The notes: generated from the letters alone by a model not told the origin. DNA of 64,000 bases from Aureispira sp963837355 (GCA_963837355.1 CAWIMY010000010.1:62001-126000), one strand, 5' to 3'. Counted from the first letter of the stretch, positions 34,701 through 43,948 are shown. A program made the numbers and translations.

Positions 34701-37240
34701 CTTATTTCTTTATGAAGGGCTTTGCTGTTGGAGAGGGCAAAAACTGTGGTTATGGTATTCCAAAAGGTGTAAAAGATGCTACAGAATTCAAGGCAGGGCT
34801 TCAAGCGGCAAACGCAGAATTTAATGGCGCTGCATCAGGTATGGGGGAACCAACCGCCAATACTGTTGATAACACCAGTAAAGTAGCCACTGGAACCGAT
34901 GCCTTTAAGCAAGGTTATAAGGCGGGTAAAAAAGAGTTACGTTTCAAAAATTTTAGAGATAATATTATCCAAGCACAACGGGACAGAACGCCAGAAAGTA
35001 CCGAAGCGGAAACAACGCCCGCCAATTATCGCGCCCATACCGAACACGCCACTAAAGAGGGAGATATAGCCGATAACAATGCCTTGATGTTGTTAGAAAC
35101 GAGCTACGACAGTGGTTCATTGGCTGCTCCCGTAGCCAATCAAGAACCCTATGTAGAGCCAGAACTGAAAGCTTGGCAGAAAAAATTAGGATTCATTAGT
35201 GGACTTAAAGAGCAATTAGGCGATAAGGAAGAGGTACAACAATTGCAAGTGCCCTCTCGACCTGTATCCATGATGGCTGCTCCTGAGGATATCCCCGCAG
35301 GGGAATTAGAAGCTAGGGATAAAGGGTCTACGGCTTATCAGCAAGGGCATTTAGAGGGATTACAACTCGCCCAACGCATTAAGAGTGGTATTGCCATACT
35401 CAATCAAGATGTATTAGCCGAATCACAAAGTCAGGATTATATTAAAGGGTATGCAGAGGGCAAAGAAGCAGGGAATACTGCTGCTATAGAAAATGCCCAA
35501 GCGGCTGCTCAAGATGGGGCGGCTTATAAAGATCTAGCTACGCTGCAAGAGCACGTTGCCATTACACAGGCCGATGTCTTACCAGAGGAAAAAAGAGGCT
35601 ATACCACAGGGTTTTTCTCTGAATATTGGAAAAAACACGATACCGAGTATGGGCATCTTATGGGGGTCAAACAAACGGAAGGAGGCGGCGCTGTTGAAAA
35701 TGAGGTGCAAAATCCAGTAACTTCCCCAACAACTGTTACCATCCATGACCAAACTGCTTTCAACGAAGGGTTTACTTCTGGGTGTGAGGCGGTACGTTCT
35801 GGTGTAGAGGGAGGCTCCACTGAGCGCGGTGCAGATGAAAACCTAGATACCGAGACAGCACTAAAAAGAATTGTTCAAGATGTCGCTTGGAAGAATGGAG
35901 TGATCGCACTCGCCCGAGAGACGGAGGAACAATATCCTGCGCTAGAGTTTTTGAAAAAAATATCGCTAATAAATAGCGGAGATGGGTTGTATAGCCGCTA
36001 TGCTAGCTTACCTATTGTAAAAACACTCCTTGACGATGGAAAAACGAGTGATCCCGAGGTGGCTTATGTCTTACCTAACTTAGAGCCTGTAGGCACACTT
36101 GGAGATATATTAGGTATAGAAAAAGTGACGGCACTTTTAAGCGATCTTCCACTGGATAAACAGCAAACGTATGCCCAATTGTTTCAGGAAACGTATGCTA
36201 GTATTCACGAAGCGATCAAGAGTCGAGCAAGTGTAGAGATGACCAATTTGACCATGACTATGGCTATCGACGGACGAGGAATAGCGGAAAATGGTGTTCG
36301 GGATAATGTAGATCAAGAAATCGGCGAATTGATGGAGCAATTAGAAGCGCTCTTTTCACCAGGAAATCAAGCAGATTTTTCTTTGGACAGCATTGAATTA
36401 ATTGATCGTTTCTATGAGCTAGAGCGCGAATTACAAGATCATCAAAACCGCTTGGCGGAGCAATTGGAAGACTTGCAAAACCATCAAGAAGCTAGTAATT
36501 ACGACAAAGATGCTCCTTCGACCTTAGCTGCCTCTGAAATATTAGCCATAAGAGAAGAACTGAACGCATTGGAGGAGGAAGAACAGGGGGCAGATGCCGC
36601 CAAGAGGGAAGAATTACAAGATAAAAGACGGGAGCTTGAACGCGCTTTACGAGATAAAGGAGTAGATCAAAGAACCGAAACTAAGAAAGAACAAGTTTTC
36701 CAACGCGATTGGGAAGAATTAGAAGAAGATTCAAAAGAAGAAATTTACCAGATACAACAACTACTGGAAGATAACATCGGCTTTGAGGTCGCCAATCAAG
36801 ATATTCTAGACCAACTAAACATTAACTTAGAAACCTCGAAGAAAAAAAATAAGGGAGAGCGAATTTATCAAGATTTATCCTTATTGGATAATTTGACCAT
36901 TAGCGGTGCCTTGTCCTATGAAGAAGCCAGCGCCTTTGATGTATTGGTAACAGGCGAGGGGCGGTTGTCGCTCCAACCGAGCGAAGGAAAAGTAAAGGTT
37001 GAAAATATAGATACCGAGTGGAGACACGGCGGGTTTCGCTTCGCTGCCAAAGGCTTAGAACATACACAAGCTACCCAAGGAATTGCTCTTTTTGGCGGTA
37101 ACTTAGTAACGCCTAGAATAGAAGGCGGCCCTCATGAAGGGGTACAATTAGAATTGAGCTACCACGATTTTGTCTTTCAGAAAGGTACGACAATGAAAGA
37201 GCAGCTCAAAGCGCAAATTAACAAACTAAAAGGCGGCTAG
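31709..37240 (+). CDS. Giant (1843-residue) Gly/aromatic-repeat protein
   Basis: I do not recognise this protein. Residues 1 to about 325 are low-complexity, acidic and rich in Glu, Ala, Ser, Asn and Thr. From about 379 to 1365 there are at least 14 degenerate units of the type aromatic-x-x-G-[YFH]-x-x-G-x-x-x-G, for example DYQKGYDRGLEIG, FFAGYNKGIY, WLKGFNKGFLDG, AFKQGYKAGKK and DYIKGYAEGKEAG. They are spaced 40-100 residues apart by charged helical linkers. A Glu/Lys-rich coiled coil follows (about 1540-1690), then a compact C-terminal domain (about 1725-1843). There is no signal peptide or TM segment. The stop overlaps that of convergent bioF by 4 bp. The helix-like repeats suggest a scaffold or filament; function unknown. 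Confidence 0.85.
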   Translation: MADNGNDPNKQGEREGKINASTKKEQGAVNINNIQAHVDEIEEGPTNINDTSSVNSMAVGNATAGNNQQLDDQNLKKELAPRTTPESLSGMMGDPNKGTTSEDTITEIKEPEAEATPESISAFKEDSSDLSSNDDPSSDGASNGAADQSAAKADTEIQATAGKDKESPDPQNTGKSEGEDDKADNFGFIKQLLGEYSATIGAGNLADAKAEKARVEELKKAEDSGGESETEEAKKAIDQNNSSSSDLSQGAGSRSEEAATSTEEPVATAENTNAEATTTEQPPAPAGPLTQSDQLLADMDGLEGEVDATQKKEDDKNGPVRKQATDHGLDVGRSVGYGAKIKDNGSSVEEFGTDEADSLEKLQQYRDSEHASAQSKSEIYYDAYVIAYNEGRSEGIVLKQEADVAARQKALEEEKKRPEYQIGAILGLACGAAAAKGETDIDAAYTLPNGGGEKVIQGPLAPVRASIMSDKRTPDGLVGLQEGGGQEEEGEALARAFMQHYNIAQQEVNQQRQQGPEKDVDYQKGYDRGLEIGKNSKSLTEEQKAEKQAFIDIPEEAAKPQKQQKIGFFAGYNKGIYNAEKETQDAKQAEKEKRNNDPVFMSGYATGNMQGFLKALLVPSGKDLAEAIAGTSRAKLKEAGIPDFFPIPDAIRANMQAKLGVGGDATVQQLIQKELFSQGWLKGFNKGFLDGEQSRASFKRQQFKLHPDYQQALKTVYIEKDVDGNDVKMNMGRLKAKLGAEQKVLQAKEAPTEAEQQKLSIYTKALAGLDAEVNKQSEYYQRGVLEQYNIGLGEEEKKKKAAEKAAVFNDPDYYGGWIFGKKVGEKVFETKQKIKDLRRNRVDITAQNAKLNALTKKTRDYSKSKGNMFFRGYARGYSDTLREKEKKANESDLGNKLDEGQLQKATDAIKAGADVGVFNKLAEVKASNTEISAFYDKEGGKEAREAFKLGASEGYRLCYTGDPDPEKNISNEAGALEEYTKKVKAKATAAGEDSKAKAYFFMKGFAVGEGKNCGYGIPKGVKDATEFKAGLQAANAEFNGAASGMGEPTANTVDNTSKVATGTDAFKQGYKAGKKELRFKNFRDNIIQAQRDRTPESTEAETTPANYRAHTEHATKEGDIADNNALMLLETSYDSGSLAAPVANQEPYVEPELKAWQKKLGFISGLKEQLGDKEEVQQLQVPSRPVSMMAAPEDIPAGELEARDKGSTAYQQGHLEGLQLAQRIKSGIAILNQDVLAESQSQDYIKGYAEGKEAGNTAAIENAQAAAQDGAAYKDLATLQEHVAITQADVLPEEKRGYTTGFFSEYWKKHDTEYGHLMGVKQTEGGGAVENEVQNPVTSPTTVTIHDQTAFNEGFTSGCEAVRSGVEGGSTERGADENLDTETALKRIVQDVAWKNGVIALARETEEQYPALEFLKKISLINSGDGLYSRYASLPIVKTLLDDGKTSDPEVAYVLPNLEPVGTLGDILGIEKVTALLSDLPLDKQQTYAQLFQETYASIHEAIKSRASVEMTNLTMTMAIDGRGIAENGVRDNVDQEIGELMEQLEALFSPGNQADFSLDSIELIDRFYELERELQDHQNRLAEQLEDLQNHQEASNYDKDAPSTLAASEILAIREELNALEEEEQGADAAKREELQDKRRELERALRDKGVDQRTETKKEQVFQRDWEELEEDSKEEIYQIQQLLEDNIGFEVANQDILDQLNINLETSKKKNKGERIYQDLSLLDNLTISGALSYEEASAFDVLVTGEGRLSLQPSEGKVKVENIDTEWRHGGFRFAAKGLEHTQATQGIALFGGNLVTPRIEGGPHEGVQLELSYHDFVFQKGTTMKEQLKAQINKLKGG

Positions 37241-38334
37241 GCCAGCGCGGCCAACAAGGCGCGAATCTCTTCTAGACTATTGTGGCGGTGCAAGCAAATG
37301 CGTAAGCGTTCGCTGCCCGCAGCAACCGTCGGTCGTCGAATGGGGCGCACATCAAAGCCTTGTTTTTCCAAGGCTTGGCTACAGGCTACTACCGCCTCAT
37401 TACCAGGTACCAAAATACTTTGAATGGCGCTTTGGCTGGGTAGTGCTTGGCGCGAAGAAGGAAGGTTGTTTCTAAAAAAATGAATGCGCTCCTGCAATTC
37501 TTTTATCCATTGTTCTCCCTCTGTCTGCAAGGCTTGGTAGGCTAGCAACACGCGTTGTATTGAGGACGGACTTGGCGCGGTGGTATAAATGAAAGGCCGG
37601 GCATAATTAATCAAAAAATCACGCAAGACCGTAGAACCCAAAATAGCTGCTCCATAAGCTCCAATCGCTTTTCCAAAGGTGTAAATACGGGCAAAAACTT
37701 GCTGCTCGATCCCCAACGCACAACAGAGCCCTTCTCCTTGGATCCCATAACAACCCGTGCTGTGGGCTTCGTCTACAATCAAGTGTGCCTGTTGCTGTTG
37801 GCATAGCGCTACGAGTTCCAATAAGGGCGCAGCATCTCCATCCATCGAGTAGATGGATTCTACCAATACAAAAATTGTTTTTCCCTGCTGCTGCTGCAAA
37901 AGTTCCGCCAAGGCGGTAACATCGTTGTGTGGAAAAGGAATAGCTTGCGCGGCGGATAATTGCAGCCCATCGTGCATACTTGCGTGAATAAGGGCATCGT
38001 ACAAGATGATATCGGAACGCCTTGGAATACAACTCAATAAACTCAAATTAGCACTGTATCCAGAGTTCAATACCAAGGCTGCCTCGGCGCGATGAAAGGT
38101 TTTTAACAACGTTTCTAGTTCCTCTAACAACGGGTAATGCCCACTCAAAAGACGAGAGCCTGTGGAGCCTGCTGAAAGTGCCCTACTGTCCTTGGCACCA
38201 AGGGGTAGCCTAGCCAAGCTCAAATAATCGTTGGAACAAAAATCTATTAAATGCGCTTTGTGTTGCAAGGAACGCCAGTTGCCAGTTGCCTGCCGCCGCT
38301 CCAATAAAACTTGTAAGCGTTGTTCAATATCCAT
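37237..38334 (-). CDS. bioF: 8-amino-7-oxononanoate synthase-like PLP enzyme
   Basis: A 365-residue alpha-oxoamine synthase that condenses pimeloyl-thioester with alanine in biotin synthesis. Conserved blocks are FCSNDYLSLA (residues 32-41), GSTGSRLLSGHYPLLEELE (56-74) and VDEAHSTGCYG (187-197). The PLP lysine is Lys222 in TFGKAIGAYG. No other biotin gene is in the window. 2-amino-3-ketobutyrate CoA ligase is the main alternative, but the FGKAIGAYG pattern and shorter length favour BioF. Confidence 0.85.
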   Translation of the reverse strand: MDIEQRLQVLLERRQATGNWRSLQHKAHLIDFCSNDYLSLARLPLGAKDSRALSAGSTGSRLLSGHYPLLEELETLLKTFHRAEAALVLNSGYSANLSLLSCIPRRSDIILYDALIHASMHDGLQLSAAQAIPFPHNDVTALAELLQQQQGKTIFVLVESIYSMDGDAAPLLELVALCQQQQAHLIVDEAHSTGCYGIQGEGLCCALGIEQQVFARIYTFGKAIGAYGAAILGSTVLRDFLINYARPFIYTTAPSPSSIQRVLLAYQALQTEGEQWIKELQERIHFFRNNLPSSRQALPSQSAIQSILVPGNEAVVACSQALEKQGFDVRPIRRPTVAAGSERLRICLHRHNSLEEIRALLAALA

Positions 38335-38435
38335 ACGCGTCTTAAAGTTGATCCGTCAAAAAATGTAGTATATTGGGGCTTCTTAAACCAACTACTTTAA
38401 GGCTATTCTTTAGCCCCACCTAAAATACGGCTTAA

Positions 38436-39056
38436 ATGTACAAAATATACATTGGAGAAGTACCTGTATTGCTTCTAGAACGCAAAGACTTATCTGCTCA
38501 CAAAAAAGACCCCTTGCGCGATTTAGTGGTTTACCACCAAGGCAAGCAGCGCAACAATTTATACCAAGTTGTTGACAATCTAGAAAAATGGTCTGCAAAG
38601 TACGATTCTGTTCTAATAGTGACGAATAATCTAGCACAACTGCGGGAAGATTTTTTCTCTATTTATAAAGTATTACCCGCAGCAGGGGGGGTTGTACAGA
38701 ATCCAGCGGGCGAAATTCTAAGCATCTACCGTTTAGAGTGTTGGGACTTACCCAAAGGAAAACTAGAGGAAGGCGAAAACTTAGAAGAAAATGCGCTACG
38801 CGAGGTTCAAGAAGAAACTGGCGTGGTCAATCTAGAATTAGGGGACTTCCTAGGACATACTTACCACACGTATACCAACAAAAAAGGAAAGCGCTTGCTC
38901 AAGGACACGGCTTGGTATAAAATGACCAGCAGTGACCAAGACTTAACCCCACAGACCGAAGAAGGCATCGAAAAAGTAGTATGGATGCCTTTAGACGAAT
39001 TGTTGGCTCAACAACCCATTTATAAAAACATTGTAGACGTGCTTAATAGATTGTAG
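38436..39056 (+). CDS. NUDIX hydrolase
   Basis: A 206-residue hydrolase of nucleoside-diphosphate-linked substrates. The Nudix box GKLEEGENLEENALREVQEETG spans about 107-128 and retains the REVQEE metal-binding core. About 80 N-terminal residues precede it and are not assigned. Its TAG stop is directly followed by the ATG of folK, so the two are surely cotranscribed. A link to dihydroneopterin triphosphate hydrolysis in folate synthesis is attractive but unproven. Confidence 0.88.
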   Translation: MYKIYIGEVPVLLLERKDLSAHKKDPLRDLVVYHQGKQRNNLYQVVDNLEKWSAKYDSVLIVTNNLAQLREDFFSIYKVLPAAGGVVQNPAGEILSIYRLECWDLPKGKLEEGENLEENALREVQEETGVVNLELGDFLGHTYHTYTNKKGKRLLKDTAWYKMTSSDQDLTPQTEEGIEKVVWMPLDELLAQQPIYKNIVDVLNRL

Positions 39057-39536
39057 ATGAATGAATTATATTTAGGTTTAGGAACGAATGAAGGAGATCG
39101 GGCAGTCAATTTGTCTTTGGTGCTACGCTTGTTGCGTCGCCGTCTCGGATTAGTGAGCAAAGAATCGGCTGTATATGAAACTGATGCTTGGGGCAAAGGG
39201 GATGAGCCTGCTTATTACAACCAAGTCGTACTGGTAAAAACTACCTTGTCTCTGTTAGAGGCTTTTCGCGAATGTCAGATTATAGAGCAAAAAATGGGGC
39301 GGGTACGTGGCGAGAAGTGGCGCGCGCGGATCATCGACGTTGATTTATTGTATTATAATGAAGAAGTCGTAGAGAGCGAAGCCCTGACCCTGCCACATCC
39401 CTTGTTGGCGCAGCGCCGTTTTGTATTGGTTCCATTGGTCGAAATCGCGCCTCAAAAAGTGCATCCTGTTTCGGGAAAGACCCAACTAGAATTATTGGAG
39501 GCTTGTGCGGATCAACTTGTCGTTCGTCCTTTGTAG
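39057..39536 (+). CDS. folK: 2-amino-4-hydroxy-6-hydroxymethyldihydropteridine pyrophosphokinase
   Basis: FolK transfers pyrophosphate from ATP to 6-hydroxymethyl-dihydropterin in folate synthesis. The 159-residue protein starts YLGLGTNEGDR, contains the ETDAWGK loop, and has the diagnostic RARIIDVDLLYY and LPHPLLAQRRFVLVPLVEI blocks. It is the middle gene of a NUDIX-folK-deoxynucleoside kinase operon. Confidence 0.94.
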   Translation: MNELYLGLGTNEGDRAVNLSLVLRLLRRRLGLVSKESAVYETDAWGKGDEPAYYNQVVLVKTTLSLLEAFRECQIIEQKMGRVRGEKWRARIIDVDLLYYNEEVVESEALTLPHPLLAQRRFVLVPLVEIAPQKVHPVSGKTQLELLEACADQLVVRPL

Positions 39537-39575
39537 CCTATTTGAATTGCAACGCTAAATTATAATTATACGATC

Positions 39576-40247
39576 ATGCATATTAGCAACGGAAACTACA
39601 TCGTCATAGAAGGTAATATTGGTGCAGGGAAGACCTCTTTGAGCACTCAATTATCGACGGATTGGGAAGCGCGGCTTATTTTAGAGGAGTTTTCGGACAA
39701 TCCTTTTTTACCGCTTTTTTATGATAATCCTGACCGTTACGCCTTTCCTGTTGAGCTGTTTTTTATGACCGAGCGGCATAAGCAGTTACAGCAATTGCTG
39801 TTAGAGGGCAATCTTTTTCAGGAGCGGGTGGTGTCGGATTATGTATTTTCTAAGACCTTATTATTTGCCCGCCAAAATTTAAAAGACGACGAGTTGCGCT
39901 TGTTTCAACGCTTGTTTCATACGCTCAATGCTGCTTTTCCAAAACCCCAATTGTTGGTGTATTTGCACCGCTCTGTAGAACAGCTGTTGGCGAACATTGC
40001 TAAGCGTGGGCGCGACTATGAAAAAAGCATCACAGGCGATTATTTGCAGCGGATTCAGCAGGCGTACTTTGATTTTTTCAACCTAATAAAAGAAGACTTG
40101 CCTATTTTGGTTTTGGATGTAGGAGATTGGGATTTTATACAAAACCCTGTTTATTACCAAGTTATTCTAGAGCAAATTCAAAAACCTTATGCCAAAGGTT
40201 ATCACACTTGGTCAACAGCAGATGCTTCTTTGATGCGGGATTATTAG
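39576..40247 (+). CDS. Deoxynucleoside kinase
   Basis: A 223-residue salvage kinase of the dCK/dGK family. The P-loop GNIGAGKTSL is at about residues 13-22. The ERVVSDY block (ERS/DRY-type) and KRGRDYEKSI (lid, Arg-rich) are typical. It phosphorylates a deoxyribonucleoside using ATP; the base preference cannot be read from sequence. It starts 39 bp after folK and ends the operon. Confidence 0.9.
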   Translation: MHISNGNYIVIEGNIGAGKTSLSTQLSTDWEARLILEEFSDNPFLPLFYDNPDRYAFPVELFFMTERHKQLQQLLLEGNLFQERVVSDYVFSKTLLFARQNLKDDELRLFQRLFHTLNAAFPKPQLLVYLHRSVEQLLANIAKRGRDYEKSITGDYLQRIQQAYFDFFNLIKEDLPILVLDVGDWDFIQNPVYYQVILEQIQKPYAKGYHTWSTADASLMRDY

Positions 40248-40251
40248 TGCG

Positions 40252-40503
40252 TTAGAACCCCCAAGGGTTGTCTTTTAGTAATTTGTACTTACCGCCAATT
40301 AAATCATAAGGGCGATGCTTGGCTTTGGCTCTAGCCTTTTTTAGCTCCCTACGGTCGTGCGCAGGCAGCCCTGTTGGTGCCTTGCACCAAACCGCTCGTT
40401 CCCTTCGGTCATACTTAAGTTGGTTACTTTTTTTTGTACCACGAACTACAAACGAAGCGCTCACGCAGTAAGTAGCAGCGCAGCTAATGAAAAAAAGTAA
40501 CAC
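40252..40503 (-). CDS. Uncertain short ORF, possibly a repeat-derived sequence
   Basis: An 83-residue frame with a hydrophobic start and a very basic remainder (RRELKKARAKAKHRPYDLIG, then GKYKLLKDNPW). The composition and the 4-bp gap to the convergent kinase gene suggest either a small basic protein or translation of a dispersed intergenic repeat. I cannot assign it. The following 330 bp (40504-40833) hold no gene; only a hairpin at 40695-40713 stands out. Confidence 0.3.
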   Translation of the reverse strand: MLLFFISCAATYCVSASFVVRGTKKSNQLKYDRRERAVWCKAPTGLPAHDRRELKKARAKAKHRPYDLIGGKYKLLKDNPWGF

Positions 40504-40694
40504 CCAATCTACTTAATAACACAATACCAATTACTTTAAACTTTTGTTACAATGTACTCAATTGTCAGTAAAAAGGAATGTACGAAGCTCCTATAAAGAG
40601 GAAAGGGTTAACGTATTAAATAGAGTAAAGTCAATAAGACGAACAAAGTAGCTAAATAGGAAGTTTTTTAACAAAGGTTTAACGAGTAGAAACA

Positions 40695-40713
40695 AGGGCG
40701 CAAAAATCGCCCT
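40695..40713. terminator. Small perfect hairpin upstream of the adenosyltransferase gene
   Basis: AGGGCG (40695-40700) pairs with CGCCCT (40708-40713) around a 7-nt A-rich loop, followed by CAACTTTTCC. It may be a weak terminator or attenuator in the leader of the gene at 40834. Confidence 0.4.
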
Positions 40714-40833
40714 CAACTTTTCCTTATTCGAACTGTTATTAGAACGGGTTCAAATTAGCCTACAGACTGATTTATTGCTACTTTTGCAGGCAATTTAGCA
40801 GCGCTTATCCTCATCAATAAAACTACCAATAGC

Positions 40834-41394
40834 ATGGCTTTTAAGATATATACCAAGACAGGAGACGAAGGTTCTACCGCTTTGTTTGGCGGCGCACGGG
40901 TGCCCAAAAATCACATTCGAATCGAGTCCTATGGCACGGTAGACGAACTCAATTCCTATATTGGTTTGGTACGAGATTCCTTGGCCGATGGACAGGTACG
41001 AGCGGCGCTTAAAGAGATCCAAGACCGTTTATTTACACTTGGGGCAATCTTAGCGACCGATCCTAGCAAGGACAAAAAGAAGCTCAAAACACCTGATTTA
41101 CACGACAGTGATGTCCTTTTTTTAGAAAAAGAAATCGACCGTATGGAAGAAAAACTAGAACCACTAAAGACGTTTATTTTACCGGGTGGTCATCCTACTG
41201 TGTCGTTTTGCCATGTAGCGCGCTGCGTCTGTCGCCGTGCCGAGCGCATGACGGTTGCCCTCAATGACAATGCCCCCGTGTTGCCCGTTGTTATTCAATA
41301 CCTCAATCGTTTGTCGGATTACTTATTCACCTTGGGGCGTTACGCGGCGGTGTTATTAGAAGTTAAAGAAGTGCCTTGGATTGCCCGCCGATAA
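40834..41394 (+). CDS. PduO-type cob(I)alamin adenosyltransferase
   Basis: The 186-residue enzyme transfers the adenosyl group of ATP to cob(I)alamin, making coenzyme B12. The ATP-binding N-terminus KIYTKTGDEGSTALFGGAR (3-21) and the helix SFCHVARCVCRRAERMTV (about 126-143) with the conserved RRAE are diagnostic. It stands alone; a B12-dependent partner (for example methylmalonyl-CoA mutase) is not in the window. Confidence 0.93.
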   Translation: MAFKIYTKTGDEGSTALFGGARVPKNHIRIESYGTVDELNSYIGLVRDSLADGQVRAALKEIQDRLFTLGAILATDPSKDKKKLKTPDLHDSDVLFLEKEIDRMEEKLEPLKTFILPGGHPTVSFCHVARCVCRRAERMTVALNDNAPVLPVVIQYLNRLSDYLFTLGRYAAVLLEVKEVPWIARR

Positions 41395-41513
41395 CACTAA
41401 AAGACGGGGAGTAAACGTTAGAGAAAGGAAGTCTGTTAAACTGGATTGAAAATTGCACAAGCAGATTTGATTTAAAAAAGACCCATAAACACCGATTCAT
41501 AAAGCATAACAGC

Positions 41514-43470
41514 ATGAAAACAATTGTTTTACTTTTGTTGATACTAACAACAAGTACTTTTTCTTTGCGGGCACAACCCAATAACAATCCTACCGATCCC
41601 CCTGCTTCTGCTAAAAACGTGAAAGAATTGTTGCAGGATGCCGAGTTGTACATCAATCGGCAACAGTTTACACAAGCACGGTCTGTTCTACAAGCAGCGA
41701 TCAAACAGAAGGAGAAATTTGTCATTGCCCATCGTTTGCTCGGCTTAGTCGAATCACAATTGCGCAACCACAAAGCGGCAATCCAGTCTTACGAGCGGTT
41801 GTTTGAGTTGTCCCCAAGTTTATCGAAGGCAGCCTATTACGAATGTGCGTTGTCCTACATGCGCAATTATCAATACAACGAAGCACTGGGTTATTTTTCC
41901 TTGTATAAGAATGCTAATTCTAGAGATTACAAAACGGACGAACAAACGGTACAAATTGGCTACGATATGCTATTGGAGCAAGAAATGGCCAACTGCCGTT
42001 ATGCGCAAACGGTCGATTTTGACGCGATGCGAGAAGAGGCCATCAATTTAGGTGCCGCCATCAATTCTTCGGCGGATGAGTATTTGCCAACGTTAACAGG
42101 TGACGGCCGCTGGTTGATTTTTACGTCGAATAGAGGGGGCGAAAACATTTTAATGAGTAAGCCTAATGCCGCAGGAAACTGGGAAGCTGCCCATTCTATT
42201 TCTAAGGCAATTAATACCCCTAGAAATGAGGGCATGGCCAAGCTCAGTGTCTGTGGTCGGGTGATTTATTTCTCTGCCTGTGGTTGGGAAAATGTAGAAG
42301 GAGGCTGCGATATTTATGAAGCGGATTTTGATACTCAAAATGACTTTGGAGTCGTGGACGAAGTGCGCCCTTCTAAAGGCTTGAACAGCAAAGAGTGGGA
42401 TTCTCAACCCGCCATTAGTTGCGACGGAAAAACCATGTATTTTGCCTCGAATAGAGAAGGTGGAAAAGGTGGTACTGATTTGTGGATGAGTAAATTAGAT
42501 AAGAATGATGTTTGGGGAGTTCCTGTGAATATGGGCAGCCAAGTGAATACGATTGGCGACGAAGAAGCGCCTTATATTGCTCCCGATGGGGTGAGTTTGT
42601 ATTTCTCTTCGAATGGACATCCTGGATTGGGAGAAGCCGATATTTTTAGAGTGGTTTTGAAGGAGGACGGAAGGTGGACAACACCTGTTAACTTAGGCCC
42701 TTCCGTCAATACGCCTTTTCGTGAAGCGGGCATAGTGATTAGCCCTGACGGGAAGATGGCTTATTTTTCCTCGGCTAGAGATGGCGGACGCGGCGGCTTA
42801 GATGTCTACGAAATTGCCATGCAACGCGAAATCGCTCCTGAAAAGCCCAATGTAATGGTCGATGCGTATGTATACGATGCGGCTACCAAAGAGCCTATTG
42901 AGTTGGTCAAAGTGAAAATTGGAAAGGCAGGACAAGATAAGCAAGAATTTGAAACCGATAAACATGGCCGTTTCTTTGCCTGTTTGCCCGACAATTCTTC
43001 TTATTCTTATATTTTAATGAATCCCAATTACCAAACGTATGTAGGCGCGGAATTCTTTAAACGACAAGAGGGGGAACCTACCCGAAAAATTGAGGTATTT
43101 CTAATTCCCAACGTCAACAGTGCCCCTAGAAAGGTATCGACACAGCGCAAAGTGCGCAAGAATTTATCGGTCTATTTTGGCTCTGGCGAATCGGACATCA
43201 CCGCCATTCAAAAAGAACAGCTGGAGCGCATGGTCAACCAGTTTGAAGACAAAGCGAGCATACAACTTAAGGTGACAGGTTTTGCCGACGACGTAGGCAG
43301 CAAAGATTCTAACTTAGCCTTATCCATCGAACGCTCTAAAAAAGTAGCCGATTACTTGGTGAGTCTGGGTTTAGATGCGTCACAGGTGAGCCACGAAGGG
43401 GGGGGGGATCGTTAAGGGCGATATCGCCCGCCACCAAAAGCGTCGGGTAGAGATTATTATTTCGAACTAA
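41514..43470 (+). pseudogene. PD40-repeat OmpA-family lipoprotein/outer-membrane protein, frame broken in a G10 tract
   Basis: The frame opens with a signal peptide (residues 1-21), then TPR-like helices (about 35-150) and PD40/WD40-like beta-propeller repeats (about 185-440; for example GDGRWLIFTSNRGG and PDGKMAYFSSARDGGRGGLD). A carboxypeptidase-regulatory-like domain (about 445-530) and an OmpA domain (about 550 on) follow. As written, the frame stops at 43415 after ten Gs (43398-43407). With nine Gs it continues IVKGDIARHQKRRVEIII to a stop at 43468-43470, the expected OmpA end. So the gene is complete but for one base. The tract could be phase-variable or a sequencing error. Confidence 0.85.
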
Positions 43471-43571
43471 AACATACCAAGTAGTAGGAGAGAGAGGGAT
43501 GGGAAATGTTTATGATAATGTGTTCATATTTTTGTACAAGTGCTAAAAATGGCTATCTTTATAAGGAGAAC

Positions 43572-43589
43572 ACGGTTTTTGATAACCGT
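43572..43589. promoter_or_regulatory. Candidate operator palindrome upstream of the second ArsR gene
   Basis: ACGGTT (43572-43577) and AACCGT (43584-43589) form an inverted repeat about 36 bp upstream of the ArsR start at 43625. ArsR-family proteins commonly bind such dyads at their own promoters; binding here is inferred. Confidence 0.4.
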
Positions 43590-43624
43590 ATAGTAATTAT
43601 TACGTCGGTTGTCAATCCCTTCCA

Positions 43625-43948
43625 ATGAAAGAACAGGTTCAATCTCAAGACCACACCTCCCTCTCTCCAGAGGAACTAGAATTTGCTGCTTCTATTCTAA
43701 AAGCCGTAGCGCATCCTATTCGTTTGGGTATTTTGCAATTGTTAGATCAAGAAGATCGCTTGTCGGTTAACGAAATCTGTGAGCGCATCAACAGTGAACA
43801 GTCCTTGACTTCTCATCACCTCTCCAATATGAAACTCAAAGGCATTTTGGGTAGCAAGCGGGAAGGACAGCGTGTTTATTACTACCTCAAACTACCCGCT
43901 CTTAATAATCTGCTAGCCTGCTTGGACACCTGCATTAATTGTTTCTAA
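43625..43948 (+). CDS. ArsR/SmtB-family transcriptional regulator
   Basis: A 107-residue winged-helix repressor resembling the sulfur-operon ArsR at 9703-10014. It has LKAVAHPIRLGILQLLDQED, the recognition helix SLTSHHLSNMKLKGILGSK and the wing REGQRVYYYLK. The C-terminus CLDTCINCF is Cys-rich, as in the paralogue (CMEKCDFL), suggesting metal or thiol sensing. The next gene downstream is only a remnant, so its target is unclear. Confidence 0.88.
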   Translation: MKEQVQSQDHTSLSPEELEFAASILKAVAHPIRLGILQLLDQEDRLSVNEICERINSEQSLTSHHLSNMKLKGILGSKREGQRVYYYLKLPALNNLLACLDTCINCF

